Below, one piece after another: positions 26,835 to 35,977 of a stretch of 64,000 nt of DNA. Positions within the stretch are counted from its first letter, which is position 1. Each line of letters opens with the position of its first letter. A program made the position numbers and the translations under genes. The notes beneath the pieces were generated by a model. That model was given only the letters and a program-made list of their open reading frames with translations. It searched no databases and was not told where the DNA came from. Source of the stretch: Edaphobacter lichenicola (GTDB lineage: Bacteria > Acidobacteriota > Terriglobia > Terriglobales > Acidobacteriaceae); the NCBI RefSeq assembly GCF_025264645.1, contig NZ_CP073696.1:806001-870000 (forward strand). Reading direction: 5' to 3'.

Positions 26835-29800
26835 TTAGAACGACACGCGAACTGCTACTTGACCGATGCGGGGTGGCGCGGCAGAGACTACGCTGCCGAA
26901 GTTGGAGGAGCCAAGAACTCCGTTGATTGCGGATGGACCGAAGAACTGAGCATGATTGAACGCGTTAAAGAGTTCGAAGCGCACCTGAACGCTGACTGTT
27001 TCGTGGATGGGTACGGTTTTCGCCAGCGCCATGTCGAAGTTTTCCTGGCCTGGACCGTAGAAGTAGCGTCGCTTGGCGTCGCCGGGCGTTCCCAATGGTT
27101 GTAGAGCAAATGCTTCGGGATTGAAGAAGACGTTGTTGTTATTTTGCGGATGATGGCTCAGTGCCAAGGGAGCGCCTGTGACCTGCGGGGTGTCGATGAA
27201 GAAGTTGTTGATGCCATTGTCGAGCGTACCGAGGAGAGAGTTGTCACTGTTATTGATAAGCGTGACGGGAAAGCCAGTGGAGAAGCGAGTGATGCCTGAG
27301 AGGCGCCAGTCTCTGGTGAGTCGATTGCTAACGTGCGAGATCTGGTCGATGGGGAGCTCGTAGTTATAGCTGACGACGAAGTTGTGCTTCAGGTCGAAGG
27401 ACGACAGGCCGTAACTGAGCGCAGGGTTGATTGGGTTGACCTCTTCGCCGAGGTTGGAGGACTGGTCGAGCGATTTGCTGTAGGTGTAGGCGGCGATAAG
27501 TTCCAAACGTTTGCTGATGTAGTGGCTGTTTAGTTCGAGTGCGTTGTAGTTTGAATAGCCGATAGTGGTTTGAGTGGCGTTGCTGCCGAAGTTCGGGCCG
27601 AGTGGGCCGCGAGTGCCATTGACGATGGTGCCGTCGGGTCTGGTGAAGACTGAGCTTTCGAGGGTAGGGCCGCAGGTGAGGGTGCCGGGGGCTACCTCGT
27701 TGGGTTGGCTGAGGCTGAGACAGAGCGCGGGGTCGCCTGGATTCGCCTCTTCTATGACGAGCAGGCGATGGCCAGAGTTGCCGGTGTACGTGGCGCCGAT
27801 GGTGAGATTTGGTGTGACCTGACGTTCGATGGAGGCGGTGTACTCCACGATGTAGGGGACGCGGTTTTTTGTCGAGAAGGCGGGGATGCCGCTGAGGGGA
27901 AGAAATTGATCGAAGTCGATAGGGTTGGGATTGCTGGGCGAGGCGTTGAGCGATGCGAGTTGTAAAGGAAACGGCTGGCCGAAGTTTGTGCCGTCGGCTG
28001 CGGAGATGAAGGGGTTTTGAAAGAGCGGCGGGGCTGGGCTGGTGTAGGTGTTTCCGTAGGGCGGGTTCGCAGCGAGAACACCGAGCGACAGGGCCTCGTA
28101 GGCGGTGTAGTAGGTGCCGAAGCCTGCACGGAATGTGGTTGAGCCAGGAGCTCCGAGGAGCTTGTTGATCCAGCTTCTGTCTGCGCCTTGAGGGGTGTAG
28201 CTAAGGCCGAGGCGAGGTGAGAACTCGTTGCCGGGAGGTGCGAGGCTGGAGGTGACGCCGGGGTCGCCGGGATAGAGGATGCCTGCGGGTGCGTTGGGAA
28301 AGACGATGGACTGCTCGCCAGGGATGAAGGTCGAGATCTGGTTATACTTTTCGCGCCAGGGGGCGATGTGGTCGAAGCGCAGGCCGTAGTTGAGGACGAG
28401 CGATGGAGTTGCGCGCCAGCTGTCCTGCACGTAGGCGCCGATGTAGTTGTTGCGTCCGTAGAACGGGTTGAGCTGGCTCTGGTTGTAGGCGGTCGGTGCA
28501 CCAAGGAGGAAGTCTGCGAAGTCGGAGCCGGTTTCGGTGCCGCCGAATTGGAAGTTGCCGTTGAACTGCGCGATGGGATCTACGTTGATCTCGTCGTGGT
28601 GGAAGTTGACGCCGGCACGAATGGTGTGAGCGCCGAGGATACGGGTGAAGTCTTCGCTGCCCTGGTAGGTGTTGTTGACCTGTTTGAGTTCGTTGGCCGC
28701 GGTGCCGATGGAGAAGTTGTTGAAGATGATGTTTTCAACGCCCACGCGATTTGGTGCGAGTGGAACAATGGTGGATTGACCCGCGGCATCGACAAATCCT
28801 TGCGCGGTGAGACTGACTCCGAGGCCGCCCACGGGCTGGCCCAGGTCGTTGTTGGCGCGCATGTAGCTGATGTGGGCTTCGTTGATCGTCGATTCGTTGA
28901 AGATGGTGGCGAGGCCGAAGCTTAGAAGCTGAGCGCGGCCGTTGTTGAGGGCGTTGAAGCCGGGGACGCTGGCTCCGCTCTGCGCGACCGGGTAGGGATT
29001 ATCGAGCGAGTAGTCGTCGAGGAAGTAGTAGGCGGAGAGCTGACCCCATGCGGTTTTGATGTCGGTGCGGAGTGCGCCTTTGTCATCGCGAAGTTTTTGG
29101 CTTGCAGAGGAGGTGGAGAAGCTGGAGCTGCCTATGTTCGCCGCTGGGATGTACTCCAGAAGATTCTGAGCGGGGAGGGAGAATGCGTTTTGGGGGATGA
29201 CTGCGTTCGGGAGAACGCACTGTGTTGGAGAAGTGCAGCCGGGAACGTAGTAGGGTTCTCCAGCGGTGACTGCGTATCCCAGTTTTTGCGATAGGACTGA
29301 GGCGAAGTATGGGCCGGTGACGGTGCCGGTCAGGGCGGAGGCGCTGTCGATCAGATTGCCGGCGCGATCCTGATTCGAGGGGACGGGGATGAGCCCGGTA
29401 TCGACGCCGAGAGTCTGCCTGGTTCCTTGATAATCCACAAAGAAGAAGGCGCGGTCTTTGTGGATGGGGCCGCCGAAGGTTCCGCCGAACTGGTTTTGTC
29501 TGAAGTCTCCGCGATCGGGGGAGAAGTAGTTGCGTGCGTCGAGGGCGGTGTTGCGGAGAAACTCGAATGCGCTGCCGTGAAAGGCGTTCGAACCGGATTT
29601 GGTGATGACCTTGATCTGGCCGCCGCTGAAACCGCCGTACTGCGCGTCGAAGTTTGCGGTGAGGATGCGGAACTCGTCGATGGAGTCGAGGTTGGGGACG
29701 ATAGCGGTGCCGGAGTTGACATCCTCTTCGGTGTCGGCGCCGTTAACGAGGAAGGCGTTGGCGAACTCGCGCTGACCGTTGATGGAGATGGTGCCGGGGT

Positions 29801-30440
29801 TGAGGTCGCCTGAGGGGGAGAGCGCTGCGGCACCGACGTCCTGAACGGTCTGGTTGGTGATGGTACTGATCGGAGCTACACCAGCTTGAAGTGAAAGGAG
29901 GTCGGTGAAGCTGCGGCCGTTGAGAGGAACAGCTGTCATCTGCCGGCCGGAGATGACCTCGCCCAGTTGAGTGTTGTCGGGGTCGATGTGCGCGGGATTA
30001 TCTGTAACGGTGACTGTTTCACTTCCGGTCGCGACGCGAAGGTTTGCGTCGATGGTGAGAGCATCGTCGGTGTCGAGCGTGACTTCGGTGCGGCGATAGT
30101 CTGCGAAGCCAGGCGCGCGCACGGTGATGGTGTAGTGACCGACGGGAAGAACAGGCAGGGAATAGTGTCCCTGTGCGTTGGTATGGGTGGTGTAGAGAAG
30201 GTTAGTGGTGATCTCGCTAACTTCGACGGTGGCGTTGGCGATGAGGCGATTGGCGGGGTCTTTAATCGTACCGGCGATGCCGCCGCCGCTATTGCCGAAG
30301 GCGAGCGCTGAGGCAGGCTGGAGGAGAGCGCCAGCCGCCAACAGAATTGTGATGCATAGTTTGAGAAACGTATGTGCTTTCGCGGCAGTTCGGTCAGTGG
30401 AAGGGGCGGGTAAGAGCTTGTGTGCAAAAAAGTCTGTCAA
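26835..30440 (-). CDS. TonB-dependent receptor with N-terminal carboxypeptidase-regulatory-like domain
   Basis: This about 1,200-residue outer-membrane receptor has a signal peptide, a CarboxypepD_reg-like domain (GGGIAGTIKDPANRLIANATVEV...), a plug region (SGRQMTAVPLNGRSFTDLLSLQAGV) and a long barrel ending in AVRVSF with a terminal aromatic residue. The architecture is that of the expanded acidobacterial Oar/SusC-like receptors; the ligand is unknown. The frame is open to 30548, but that extension lacks signal-peptide character. TTG 30440, with AAAGG 6 nt upstream, is proposed as the start. It sits upstream of secreted oxidase and phosphoesterase genes on the same strand, which hints at uptake of a product they release. 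Confidence 0.9.
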   Translation of the reverse strand: MTDFFAHKLLPAPSTDRTAAKAHTFLKLCITILLAAGALLQPASALAFGNSGGGIAGTIKDPANRLIANATVEVSEITTNLLYTTHTNAQGHYSLPVLPVGHYTITVRAPGFADYRRTEVTLDTDDALTIDANLRVATGSETVTVTDNPAHIDPDNTQLGEVISGRQMTAVPLNGRSFTDLLSLQAGVAPISTITNQTVQDVGAAALSPSGDLNPGTISINGQREFANAFLVNGADTEEDVNSGTAIVPNLDSIDEFRILTANFDAQYGGFSGGQIKVITKSGSNAFHGSAFEFLRNTALDARNYFSPDRGDFRQNQFGGTFGGPIHKDRAFFFVDYQGTRQTLGVDTGLIPVPSNQDRAGNLIDSASALTGTVTGPYFASVLSQKLGYAVTAGEPYYVPGCTSPTQCVLPNAVIPQNAFSLPAQNLLEYIPAANIGSSSFSTSSASQKLRDDKGALRTDIKTAWGQLSAYYFLDDYSLDNPYPVAQSGASVPGFNALNNGRAQLLSFGLATIFNESTINEAHISYMRANNDLGQPVGGLGVSLTAQGFVDAAGQSTIVPLAPNRVGVENIIFNNFSIGTAANELKQVNNTYQGSEDFTRILGAHTIRAGVNFHHDEINVDPIAQFNGNFQFGGTETGSDFADFLLGAPTAYNQSQLNPFYGRNNYIGAYVQDSWRATPSLVLNYGLRFDHIAPWREKYNQISTFIPGEQSIVFPNAPAGILYPGDPGVTSSLAPPGNEFSPRLGLSYTPQGADRSWINKLLGAPGSTTFRAGFGTYYTAYEALSLGVLAANPPYGNTYTSPAPPLFQNPFISAADGTNFGQPFPLQLASLNASPSNPNPIDFDQFLPLSGIPAFSTKNRVPYIVEYTASIERQVTPNLTIGATYTGNSGHRLLVIEEANPGDPALCLSLSQPNEVAPGTLTCGPTLESSVFTRPDGTIVNGTRGPLGPNFGSNATQTTIGYSNYNALELNSHYISKRLELIAAYTYSKSLDQSSNLGEEVNPINPALSYGLSSFDLKHNFVVSYNYELPIDQISHVSNRLTRDWRLSGITRFSTGFPVTLINNSDNSLLGTLDNGINNFFIDTPQVTGAPLALSHHPQNNNNVFFNPEAFALQPLGTPGDAKRRYFYGPGQENFDMALAKTVPIHETVSVQVRFELFNAFNHAQFFGPSAINGVLGSSNFGSVVSAAPPRIGQVAVRVSF

Positions 30441-30719
30441 GGCTGGCCTTTCATTTGACCGTGGCTTGCCTGACACGTCTAAAATGTACAGACGGGCGGC
30501 ATTCCACACGGAAGTTGTCCAGGATGGGCTCGTGCGGCTCTTCGCCAAAAGGTTGCCGCATGAGTCTTTTATTTTGTCTACATTTAAACTACGACAAGTT
30601 TGGTCCTAGTTGCAAGCGCAGAGAAATATTTTTACATTCTCTTCGCATTCCTTTTGAGAGCGAGCAGGGAACTAGGGAGACGCGCGACGGGTGGACGATG
30701 GCGAATGGAATGAGGGTGG

Positions 30720-31523
30720 ATGCCTAGATCGACGCTTTCTGTAGCGATCATCACGCTGAACGAAGAAGACAATCTTGCGCGGACACTGGCCAGCGTTAAG
30801 TTTGCAGATGAGGTTGTCGTGGTGGACTCAGGCTCGACCGATCATACGGTCGAGATTGCGAGGTCGTTCGGGGCCAAGGTGTTTGTCGAGACGTGGAAGG
30901 GATTTGCGGGGCAGAAGAACTCGGCGATTGAACGGTGCAGTGGAACGTGGGTGCTCTCGCTGGATGCGGATGAGGAGCTTACGGGCGAGTTAGAGGCCGA
31001 GATTGTAAAGATGCTGGAGACCGGCGCCGAGATAGTGCCGCAGGTGGATGGTTATCGGCTGCGGCTGCGGCATGTTTTTCTCGGGCGCTGGATGAGGCAT
31101 GGGGGTTATTATCCGGACCTGAAGCTGAGACTGTTTCGACGAGTGACGAGCTCTGGTGATACTCGCTTCACTGACCGGCCGGTGCATGAGTCGGTGCAGA
31201 TTGCCGGACGAGTCGAGACGCTGAAGAATGATTTCCTGCATCACGGCTATCCGAATCTCGAGATCTATCTCGAACATATGAATCGCTACAGCAGTCTGGG
31301 CGGCCAGATTGCTGCCATGAAGGGGAAGGTGAGTCGTTCTGGAATTGCTTTCGGCTGGAACATCGTTCTGGTTCCGGTGCTGACTTTTATCTGGAACTTT
31401 GGCTTTCGTCTTGGGTTTCTCGATGGCCGCGAAGGTCTGTTGCTGCACCTGTACCACTCGACGTATATCAGCTGGAAGTATGCGAAGGCGTGGAAGGCTG
31501 CAGTGATGGCTGGGAAGGCGTGA
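30720..31523 (+). CDS. Glycosyltransferase family 2 (WaaE/KdtX-like)
   Basis: The 267-residue protein opens with a GT-A nucleotide-sugar fold: LSVAIITLNEEDNLARTL, VVVDSGSTDHT (about 36-46) and the metal-binding LSLDADEEL (near 80-88). The RHVFLGRWMRHGGYYPD and KLRLFRR, followed by PVHESV, are typical of the WaaE/LpsA-type beta-glucosyltransferases that modify lipopolysaccharide core. A hydrophobic C-terminal region (about 217-240) suggests membrane association. GAGGG lies 4 nt upstream of the ATG. It is convergent with a GT39-like gene only 5 bp away; both may serve envelope glycan synthesis. Confidence 0.88.
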   Translation: MPRSTLSVAIITLNEEDNLARTLASVKFADEVVVVDSGSTDHTVEIARSFGAKVFVETWKGFAGQKNSAIERCSGTWVLSLDADEELTGELEAEIVKMLETGAEIVPQVDGYRLRLRHVFLGRWMRHGGYYPDLKLRLFRRVTSSGDTRFTDRPVHESVQIAGRVETLKNDFLHHGYPNLEIYLEHMNRYSSLGGQIAAMKGKVSRSGIAFGWNIVLVPVLTFIWNFGFRLGFLDGREGLLLHLYHSTYISWKYAKAWKAAVMAGKA

Positions 31524-31528
31524 CTGGT

Positions 31529-32863
31529 TTACTGCGGCTTTGGGTCTTGATGACCTGGCAAGGTGGCGGATTGAAACAGGAATACTGTGAGGATGGTCAT
31601 GATGGGTTCGAGCGGATGGCGAAAGCGGGCCTGCACGGTGACGAAATAGTAGACGAGTGGAAGTAAGGCGAAGGCCCACGCGAAGAGAACCGCGCCCGGG
31701 ATGCGTTGTTTGAGGGCGAGAGCGAGGCCGAGAAGCGATGCCAGGCAAAGGAAGCTGTAGTTGAGAACGCGAAAGACTTCATTCCAGACTCCGAACTCGA
31801 TCGGATGTGGGACGCTGACCCAGTAGAAGTAGAAGCGCTTCAAGGCCAGTTGCACGAACTGACGCTTGTGCGACTTGATGTAGATCTGGGCGAGTTGCGC
31901 CTCTTGCCGGACGTAGGCATGCTCGCCCATCTGCTTGTACTCGAGGTAGTCGGGGCAAACCTCGCAGATGGGGATGCGAGATCCCATGGTGAATCCGTTG
32001 TACCCCTCGGCGACTGAAGCGTGGAGTTCCGCTCCGAAGTTTCCGCGAATTGGGATGAAGGCATGGAAGACGGTCCAGTTGCGCCATAGCCACGGGCTAA
32101 GGCAAGCGCAGAAGAGCGTACCTGCCATGATTGCTTTCAGGAACGTGTGGTGAAAACCGGCCTTGGATTTTGCAGCGCCAAGTAGCATCCAGATACCGCA
32201 TACCGGAACGAACAGAAGCAGGGTTGAGTTCAGGAGACCGAGCATCGCGGAGAAGATTCCGAAGATTGCCCAGCGTGATGTCGTTTGAGTTTCGGTTGGA
32301 GGGCGATCTTCGCCGATGCCACGTGCCCGTAGGGCCACGACGATCACCTTCGAAAAGAGGAAAGCTGTCACGGCCATGTCCCAGATCCAGCGCACGGCAT
32401 ATTGCATGGCGGCGGGATGAAGAGCCCAGAGCCAACCGGACCAGAGCGCAATCTTTCTGGCGCGGCCAGTGTGTTGGAAGCAGCGTGATGCGATCTCATA
32501 GATGACGGACGAGGTGGCTGCGGAGAAGATGCTGTTGATGGTGAGGATGACCCAGGCGGATTTTGCCGTATAGACACCGAAGACTTTGAAGACGCCGGTC
32601 AGCAGCCAAGGGTAGAGGGGTGGGACCCAAGCAGTGGGGCCGGTGTGGCCGGTAAAGGGGTCGGCGTATCCGTAGCCGGTAGCGAGGGCGCGAGCGATGC
32701 GGCCCATCTCCCAGCCGAACTGGAGGTGGTCCTGCCCGAGACGGATGCGGTAGGTGTGCGCGAGGGTGATGTAGAGGGCGCGTATAAGAAAGCCAACCCA
32801 GAACATGGAAGAGGGCGCTTTGAAGAGCGGGGTTGGTTCGGCCGGCGGGTTAGTCTTCTGCAT
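31529..32863 (-). CDS. Multispanning membrane glycosyltransferase, GT39 (ArnT/PMT)-like
   Basis: The 444-residue protein is very hydrophobic with about ten membrane segments. The first large periplasmic loop after helix 1 contains the acidic D-H motif expected for polyprenyl-phosphate-sugar transferases (RIRLGQDHLQFGWEMGRIA), followed by GPTAWVPPLYPWLL. Such enzymes use lipid-linked sugars to modify lipids, proteins or glycans. Similarity to GT39 is by architecture and not by a decisive motif. The start is ATG 32863, with AGGA 6 nt upstream; a 65-codon extension upstream is Ser/Pro/Arg-rich shadow sequence lying over the broken kinase gene. Confidence 0.78.
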   Translation of the reverse strand: MQKTNPPAEPTPLFKAPSSMFWVGFLIRALYITLAHTYRIRLGQDHLQFGWEMGRIARALATGYGYADPFTGHTGPTAWVPPLYPWLLTGVFKVFGVYTAKSAWVILTINSIFSAATSSVIYEIASRCFQHTGRARKIALWSGWLWALHPAAMQYAVRWIWDMAVTAFLFSKVIVVALRARGIGEDRPPTETQTTSRWAIFGIFSAMLGLLNSTLLLFVPVCGIWMLLGAAKSKAGFHHTFLKAIMAGTLFCACLSPWLWRNWTVFHAFIPIRGNFGAELHASVAEGYNGFTMGSRIPICEVCPDYLEYKQMGEHAYVRQEAQLAQIYIKSHKRQFVQLALKRFYFYWVSVPHPIEFGVWNEVFRVLNYSFLCLASLLGLALALKQRIPGAVLFAWAFALLPLVYYFVTVQARFRHPLEPIMTILTVFLFQSATLPGHQDPKPQ

Positions 32864-32927
32864 TCGCTTTCCTGCGCGTTGATGGGGAGTTACTGCAGAT
32901 ACTGCGCTGCGCTCCGTACTACTTCCA

Positions 32928-33288
32928 TTATGCGGGATGGAGCGCGATGTCGGAGAGTTGCCGGATGAGTTCGTCGGTCGCCTGGGACGCGGAGAGTTTG
33001 GCCGTGTCGATGATGATGTGGCTGCGCGCCCATGGGTCGTAGTCGCGAGAGACGACATCGTGCCAGGTTGGAATGGCGTGACCTTCGATGTCGGGCTCTC
33101 GCATCTCGACTCTTCGACGATGCTCTTCTATGTCGGAACAGATTAGCTCGATTTCGACGAAGGGTGACCCAGCCTGTTTTGCTACTTCAATCCAGGAGTC
33201 GCGAGTGATGGCGGAAAGCCGGCGTGATACTTCATAGGCGAAGGGTTGTCTTACCTGCTCCTGGAAGACCTCCAAAGACGATCAGCAT
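32928..33288 (-). pseudogene. Broken P-loop kinase / AAA ATPase: frameshift plus internal deletion
   Basis: From ATG 33288 the minus strand reads MLIVFGGLPGAGKTTL, a perfect Walker A start, then reaches TGA two codons later. One base out of frame, the sequence continues AYEVSRRLSA, the helix expected after Walker A, so a +1 shift lies near 33242-33247. The next residues jump straight to ITRDSWIEVAKQAG, and the roughly 60 residues of intact relatives that hold the nucleotide/substrate segment are missing. The rest is intact: CSDIEEHRRRVE, PTWHDVVSRDYDPW and IIIDTA. The downstream part alone could be translated as about 115 residues but would lack the P-loop. Function in intact relatives is that of small nucleotide-dependent kinases. 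Confidence 0.82.
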
Positions 33289-33616
33289 GGGAACACCTTC
33301 GGGTCTGTCTCGCGATGCACGACGAATGTTGGGAGATCAAGTGATGTGCGCGAAACGTTTAGCGCGTGAGACGGATTCTAGAGTACGTGGGTTGCTGGTT
33401 CCATCCATTTCTCAATTTGGACAACATTCAGGGATAGCGGATTCGACTAAACCGGCCAAATTTCTGAATAAATTGAGGCGGATCGTCGCCATCAATGGCT
33501 GGAGGTGTTCTGGTTGTCCCGCGTAGTCGAAAAATGTGGATAATGGCGAGCGAGTGAAGAAGCTGGCAATCATTGGCGTGAGGTAGATGCCGAAGGTCGG
33601 CGGGAGATCGTATTGC
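33289..33616. other. Intergenic region between broken kinase and glycerol operon
   Basis: The 328-bp gap should hold the promoter of the aquaglyceroporin-glpK-glpD run. No RNA gene, palindromic operator or recognisable coding remnant was found. Short frames on both strands have no family resemblance. Confidence 0.4.
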
Positions 33617-34435
33617 ATGACGAAAGCGTTTGTAGGGCAACTGATATCAGAAGCGATGGCGATGTTCATCGTGATCGCGTTCGGCGATTCCGTCGCCGCA
33701 ATGTATACGCTCTATAGTCCAAGTCCCTATCAGCAGGCTTATTGGGGGGTATGCATTGCGTGGGGATTGGCTGTGACGATTTCGATCTATACGACTGCTT
33801 CGGTGAGTGGCTGCCACGGCAATCCGGTGGTTACTCTGACGCTTGCGGTCTATCGAGGATTTTCATGGCGCAAGGTGATTCCGTACTGCATCGCGCAGGT
33901 GGTTGGTGCGTTTTTGGGCGCGGGCGTTGTGTATATGCTGTTCTCGCCGGTGATCGACAACTTCAATCTGACCAATCATCTCTCGCGTGCGACGGGCGGA
34001 GCGGCGGGGGTTTTCTTTACCCACCCCGGTCTCGCCATTACGCCGATGCATGCATTCGGCGACGAGATTATTTTGACTGCATTTCTGATCTTCGGCATCT
34101 TCGCGATCACCGAACAATATAACGAGATGGCTCCTGGTGCGAATGCTGGAGCGCTGATGATCGGCTTTTTGGTGGCACTGATTGGAGCGTCGATGGGATA
34201 TCTGGAGGCGTGGGCGCTGAATCCTGCTCGCGACTTTGGGCCTCGGTTGTTCTGCTTTTTTATGGGATGGGGGCCGTCGGCGCTGCCTTCGCCGAATAAC
34301 TATTGGTGGGTTCCGATTGTTGCTCCATTACTAGGTGGTCTCGTTGGTGGCGGAACGTATCAACTGTTAATACGTCCGTTTTTGCCGGCCAGAGAGCGAG
34401 CGTTGATGGAAGAGTTGAAGGCGCAACGGCTATGA
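33617..34435 (+). CDS. Aquaglyceroporin (MIP family, GlpF-like) with altered first NPA motif
   Basis: The 272-residue protein has six membrane segments and the two half-helix motifs of the MIP family. The second is intact, N202-P-A204-R205-D206 in NPARDFGPR; the Asp after Arg is characteristic of glycerol facilitators rather than water channels. The first reads SGCHGNPVVTL (N69-P70-V71) in place of the usual HLNPAVT. Glycerol uptake is strongly supported by glpK 45 bp downstream. ATG 33617, with GGGAG 10 nt upstream, is preferred to the ATG at 33587. It heads the glycerol operon. Confidence 0.9.
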   Translation: MTKAFVGQLISEAMAMFIVIAFGDSVAAMYTLYSPSPYQQAYWGVCIAWGLAVTISIYTTASVSGCHGNPVVTLTLAVYRGFSWRKVIPYCIAQVVGAFLGAGVVYMLFSPVIDNFNLTNHLSRATGGAAGVFFTHPGLAITPMHAFGDEIILTAFLIFGIFAITEQYNEMAPGANAGALMIGFLVALIGASMGYLEAWALNPARDFGPRLFCFFMGWGPSALPSPNNYWWVPIVAPLLGGLVGGGTYQLLIRPFLPARERALMEELKAQRL

Positions 34436-34480
34436 GAGGAATTAGGCCACTTTGAAGATATGGGCATCAAAGGAGACAGC

Positions 34481-35977
34481 ATGAAGTATGTACTTTCGCT
34501 CGACCAGGGAACCACGAGTTCACGCGCCATTCTTTTTGACCACGACGGTCAGATAGCAGGGACTGCGTCTCACGAGTTTCCGCAGATCTATCCGAGTAGT
34601 GGCTGGGTGGAGCACGATCCATTTGACATTCTTACGTCGCAACTCAGCTCTGCGGTTGACGTTCTGGGCAAGGCACGATTGCGTCCGAGGGATGTGGTCG
34701 CGCTGGGGATTACCAATCAGCGGGAGACGACGATCGTCTGGGACCGCGCGACAGGGAAGCCGGTCTATAACGCCATTGTCTGGCAGGACAGTCGTACTGC
34801 TGCGTTGATGAAGAGACTACTGGAAGATGGCGTGGAGGAGATGGTCCGTCAGAAGACTGGCTTGCTGCTGAGCCCCTATTTTTCAGCAAGCAAGGTTGCG
34901 TGGATTTTAGATAATGTTGACGGAGTACGTGCGCGCGCCGAGGCAGGAAAGCTCGCCTTTGGTACGGTCGATAGCTGGCTGATATGGAATCTTACGAGTG
35001 GTAAACGTCACATTACCGACCGCACCAATGCTTCGCGTACCTTGCTCTACAATGTCGCCGAAGACAGATGGGATGATGACCTACTCAGGCTCTTCGATAT
35101 TCCGAGGAGCATTTTGCCTGAGGTGGTCTGGTCGAGCGAAAGGGCCGGCCAGGTCACTACGTCACTCGGACTGGGTGAGGTTGAGATTGCAGGCATTGCA
35201 GGAGATCAACAATCGGCGTTATTTGGTCAGCTATGCGTTTCGCCGGGAGACGCAAAAAATACTTACGGGACTGGCTGCTTTCTCTTGCAGAACATCGGAA
35301 GTAAGTTCACTCTTTCGCCAAATCGGCTGATTACTACGCTTGCCTGTAGTACGGATAGGAAGCTTACTTATGCGTTGGAGGGCAGCATCTTCATTGGAGG
35401 AGCTGTCGTGCAGTGGCTCCGCGACAATATGAAGTTCTTTCGAAAGTCGTCTGAGGTCGAGGCAATCGCAGCTTCGGTTCCTGACTCTGACGGAGTGGTG
35501 TTTGTGCCTGCTTTTTCGGGTCTCGGTGCGCCATACTGGGATGCGCAGGCAAGAGGTCTGATCATCGGTCTGCAACGGGGAACGAAGATTGCTCATATTG
35601 CCAAGGCTGCGATCGAGAGCATTGCGTTTCAAGTGGCAGATGTTTTGCATGTCATGGATGCTGATACCAAAAATCCCTTTAGGGAACTGCGAGTGGATGG
35701 CGGTGCGGCGGCGAATGACGCACTGATGCAGTTTCAGGCCGATCTGTTGGGTGTGCCGGTCCATCGTCCCGCGGTGCTTGAAACTACGGCGCTGGGAGCT
35801 GCATATCTTGCGGGTCTTGCAACCGGATTTTGGAGCGGTGCTGACGAATTGGAACACCATCGGAAGGCTGATACGGTCTTTGAGCCAAAGGGTGATAAGA
35901 AGCAGATGGAGAAGCTGCAGGATAATTGGAGAGAAGCCGTAGAGCGTTCCCGCAACTGGAATAAGGAGAGCAGATGA
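34481..35977 (+). CDS. glpK: Glycerol kinase
   Basis: GlpK phosphorylates glycerol to sn-glycerol 3-phosphate, trapping it after facilitated entry. The 498-residue sequence begins MKYVLSLDQGTTSSRAILFD, with the phosphate-1 loop, followed by GITNQRETTIVWDR, WQDSRT, the AGDQQSALFG substrate region and GLGAPYWD and RVDGGAAANDALMQFQAD. The length is standard. ATG 34481 has AGGAG 5 nt upstream and is preferred to a 7-codon extension. Its stop overlaps the glpD start (ATGA, 35974-35977). Confidence 0.97.
   Translation: MKYVLSLDQGTTSSRAILFDHDGQIAGTASHEFPQIYPSSGWVEHDPFDILTSQLSSAVDVLGKARLRPRDVVALGITNQRETTIVWDRATGKPVYNAIVWQDSRTAALMKRLLEDGVEEMVRQKTGLLLSPYFSASKVAWILDNVDGVRARAEAGKLAFGTVDSWLIWNLTSGKRHITDRTNASRTLLYNVAEDRWDDDLLRLFDIPRSILPEVVWSSERAGQVTTSLGLGEVEIAGIAGDQQSALFGQLCVSPGDAKNTYGTGCFLLQNIGSKFTLSPNRLITTLACSTDRKLTYALEGSIFIGGAVVQWLRDNMKFFRKSSEVEAIAASVPDSDGVVFVPAFSGLGAPYWDAQARGLIIGLQRGTKIAHIAKAAIESIAFQVADVLHVMDADTKNPFRELRVDGGAAANDALMQFQADLLGVPVHRPAVLETTALGAAYLAGLATGFWSGADELEHHRKADTVFEPKGDKKQMEKLQDNWREAVERSRNWNKESR

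Noticed and set aside
33412..33669. 85-codon minus-strand frame upstream of the aquaglyceroporin gene
   Set aside because: It overlaps the start of the aquaglyceroporin gene, has no recognisable domain and no good ribosome-binding site.
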